7,950 nt of DNA. Origin: Sediminispirochaeta sp. (lineage in GTDB: Bacteria > Spirochaetota > Spirochaetia > DSM-16054 > Sediminispirochaetaceae). Of the stretch, positions 6,793 to 7,950 are shown piece after piece. Each line of letters opens with the position of its first letter. Within the stretch, counting starts at the first letter, position 1. Position numbers and translations under genes: made by a program. The DNA lies in assembly GCA_011046055.1 (NCBI GenBank), contig DSBN01000058.1:1-7950 (forward strand), read 5' to 3'. Below the pieces are notes generated by a model. The model searched no databases. It was given only the letters and a program-made list of their open reading frames with translations, and was not told where the DNA came from.

Positions 6793-6798
6793 CTCCTT
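6793..6798 (-). promoter_or_regulatory. Strong ribosome binding site that sets a TTG start for pstB
   Basis: AAGGAG (6798-6793 on the minus strand), the best Shine-Dalgarno in the window, is 7 nt from TTG at 6785 and 22 nt from the first in-frame ATG at 6770. The spacing favours TTG, which adds five residues (MIQLD). Confidence 0.7.
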
Positions 6799-6800
6799 TC

Positions 6801-7724
6801 TTATCCTTTTTTCCTCTGGTAAAACCGATTTCTCAGGTAGATGGCCACGCCGTTCATGCTCAAGATGATCAGCAGCAACACAACTATCGCCGCCGGGGTG
6901 ACACCGTGCCGGAACTCGGTCTGGGGAAAGTCCGACCAGGCGTAGATCTGCAGGGGCAGCGCGCTGAAGGAGCTGAGCAGACCGTGGGGCGCGCTGAACA
7001 TGGTGGTGGCCGCCCCGATCATAATCAGGGGCGCCGTCTCGCCCATGGCGTTGGCCAGGGCGATGATGGTGCCGGTCAGTATCCCCGGGACCGCCTCGGG
7101 CAGGACCACGGTACGAATCATCTGCCACCTGGTGGCCCCGATTCCCAGTGCGGCGTGCCGCTGCAGGTCCGGGACCGCCTTGATCGCCTCTTGGGAGGAG
7201 ACGATCACAATGGGCAGCACCCGGAGCGTCAGGGTCAGCGCGCCCACCAGCACCACCCCGTGGGGCAGGCCCAGGGTGGAGACAAAAAGCCCCAAGCCCA
7301 GCAGCCCGTAGACGATGGAGGGCACCCCCGCCAAGTTGGCGATGTTGACCTCGACAAACCTCTTCCAGAGCCCCTGTTTCGAGTACTCCTCCAGGTAGAC
7401 CGCCGCACCTACCCCGAGGGGAAGAGAAAAGAGGGCCACCAGGGCGATCACAAAGGTCGAGCCGAGCATCGGCGGTCGTATCCCCGCCTTGGAGGCAAAC
7501 CTGGAGGGCCGTCCCGTGAGAAAGTCCCAATCCAACCAGCCCACCGCCTCTCTCAACACGTATACCAGCAGAAAGGCCAGCGAGACTATCCCCACTAGAG
7601 CAGCGAAGACGCAGAGGAGCTGAAAAATAATACCCTTAATGCGTTCCGACTGTATGTTATCGTCGGCTTTTTGCGTACCGAGGGCCTCTACGGTCCCTCG
7701 GATAACCCCTTCCATGTTTTTCAT
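6801..7724 (-). CDS. pstA: Phosphate ABC transporter permease PstA
   Basis: The 307-residue inner-membrane permease forms, with PstC, the channel through which periplasmic phosphate delivered by PstS crosses. About six membrane segments are visible: near 32-56, 87-110, 131-150, 153-176, 213-236 and 277-297. The cytoplasmic EAA loop that docks onto PstB spans about 179-215 (EAIKAVPDLQRHAALGIGAT, then VVLPEAVPGI), with the conserved alanine and glycine positions. The N-terminal 30 residues are a soluble cytoplasmic tail, slightly long but common. NIANLAGVPSIVYGLLGLGLF (127-147) and NAMGETAPL (225-233) are PstA hallmarks. Its ATG overlaps the pstC stop by one base (TGATG), and only a weak purine stretch precedes it, so it is probably translated by coupling from pstC. 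An in-frame ATG three codons later is possible but less likely. Confidence 0.96.
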   Translation of the reverse strand: MKNMEGVIRGTVEALGTQKADDNIQSERIKGIIFQLLCVFAALVGIVSLAFLLVYVLREAVGWLDWDFLTGRPSRFASKAGIRPPMLGSTFVIALVALFSLPLGVGAAVYLEEYSKQGLWKRFVEVNIANLAGVPSIVYGLLGLGLFVSTLGLPHGVVLVGALTLTLRVLPIVIVSSQEAIKAVPDLQRHAALGIGATRWQMIRTVVLPEAVPGILTGTIIALANAMGETAPLIMIGAATTMFSAPHGLLSSFSALPLQIYAWSDFPQTEFRHGVTPAAIVVLLLIILSMNGVAIYLRNRFYQRKKG

Positions 7725-7950
7725 CAGTACTTCTCTCTGTATTTGTTCTTGATATACTGGCTGACCAGGTTCAGAACCATGGTCATGGCGAGAAGAGTCA
7801 GACCGATGGCGAACAGGCTCTTGTAGGCCACCGAATAACCCGACACATCGCTGCTGCCGATCTCGACCATCGCCGCGGTCATCGTCTGCACGGGGCCGAG
7901 GAAGCTGTCGACCGGGTCGAGCCAGTTCACCATCCGGGCCATGTTCCCCC
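7724..7950 (-). CDS. pstC: Phosphate ABC transporter permease PstC (C-terminal end, runs off the right edge)
   Basis: The frame is open from the right edge to the TGA at 7726-7724, about 74 codons. It is read as the tail of a permease, not a short gene: the ATG at 7942 is internal, lacks a Shine-Dalgarno, and the frame continues upstream. The residues contain [10 protein letters not shown], a form of the T-[ML]-T-A-x-[IM] motif near the end of PstC proteins, then a last hydrophobic segment ([20 protein letters not shown]) and a basic cytoplasmic tail. Position upstream of pstA, overlapping it by one base, supports PstC. The PstB-docking loop and the other membrane segments lie outside the window, as do any pstS gene and the operon promoter. 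Confidence 0.85.
   Translation of the reverse strand, partial: GNMARMVNWLDPVDSFLGPVQTMTAAMVEIGSSDVSGYSVAYKSLFAIGLTLLAMTMVLNLVSQYIKNKYREKY

Noticed and set aside
6306..7598. 430-codon plus-strand open frame antisense to pstB and pstA
   Set aside because: Its product is low-complexity, rich in His, Gln, Arg and Gly, with no recognisable domain; the opposite strand encodes well-conserved transporter proteins. It is a GC-driven shadow.
7724..7942. A stand-alone 72-residue small membrane protein
   Set aside because: The frame stays open to the window edge and the sequence matches the end of PstC, so it is a truncated view of a larger gene.

Overview
The window reads as ordinary bacterial chromosome, dense and fairly GC-rich. 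It holds the downstream part of a phosphate-uptake (Pho) operon next to a small set of sugar-glycoside genes. The source is most likely a free-living bacterium. I lean towards Spirochaetota from the general look of the proteins, but this is a weak impression and no marker gene decides it.

Layout. Positions 1-217 (minus) hold the N-terminal third or so of a NUDIX hydrolase of the ADP-ribose pyrophosphatase type, running off the left edge. Diverging from it on the plus strand is a GT-B (GT4-type) glycosyltransferase, best started at 319 and ending at 1596. A short convergent gap (1597-1674) without a good terminator separates it from the minus-strand genes. Read in transcription order from the right edge, these are pstC (C-terminal part only), pstA, pstB, phoU, a PhoR-type sensor kinase, and a GH13 subfamily 18 sugar phosphorylase that most resembles glucosylglycerate phosphorylase.

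How the genes work together. PstC and PstA form the membrane channel and PstB the ATPase of the high-affinity phosphate ABC transporter. PhoU links transporter state to the sensor kinase, which is encoded directly after it. The first five minus-strand genes are tightly packed (a TGATG overlap at pstC/pstA, 15 bp at pstA/pstB, 11 bp at pstB/phoU, 0 bp at phoU/phoR), so they are almost certainly one transcription unit. The phosphorylase follows 45 bp after phoR, with its own candidate promoter in that gap. Its enzyme class uses inorganic phosphate as a substrate, so its position at the end of a phosphate regulon is suggestive. The convergent glycosyltransferase could make the glycoside, or an extended form of it, that the phosphorylase breaks down.

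I see no CRISPR array, insertion sequence, tRNA, rRNA or clear riboswitch. I also see nothing that amounts to a wholly new system. The points worth a second look are the phosphate-regulon/phosphorylase linkage, the glycosyltransferase-phosphorylase pair, the absence of phoB between phoU and phoR, and several start-site questions.
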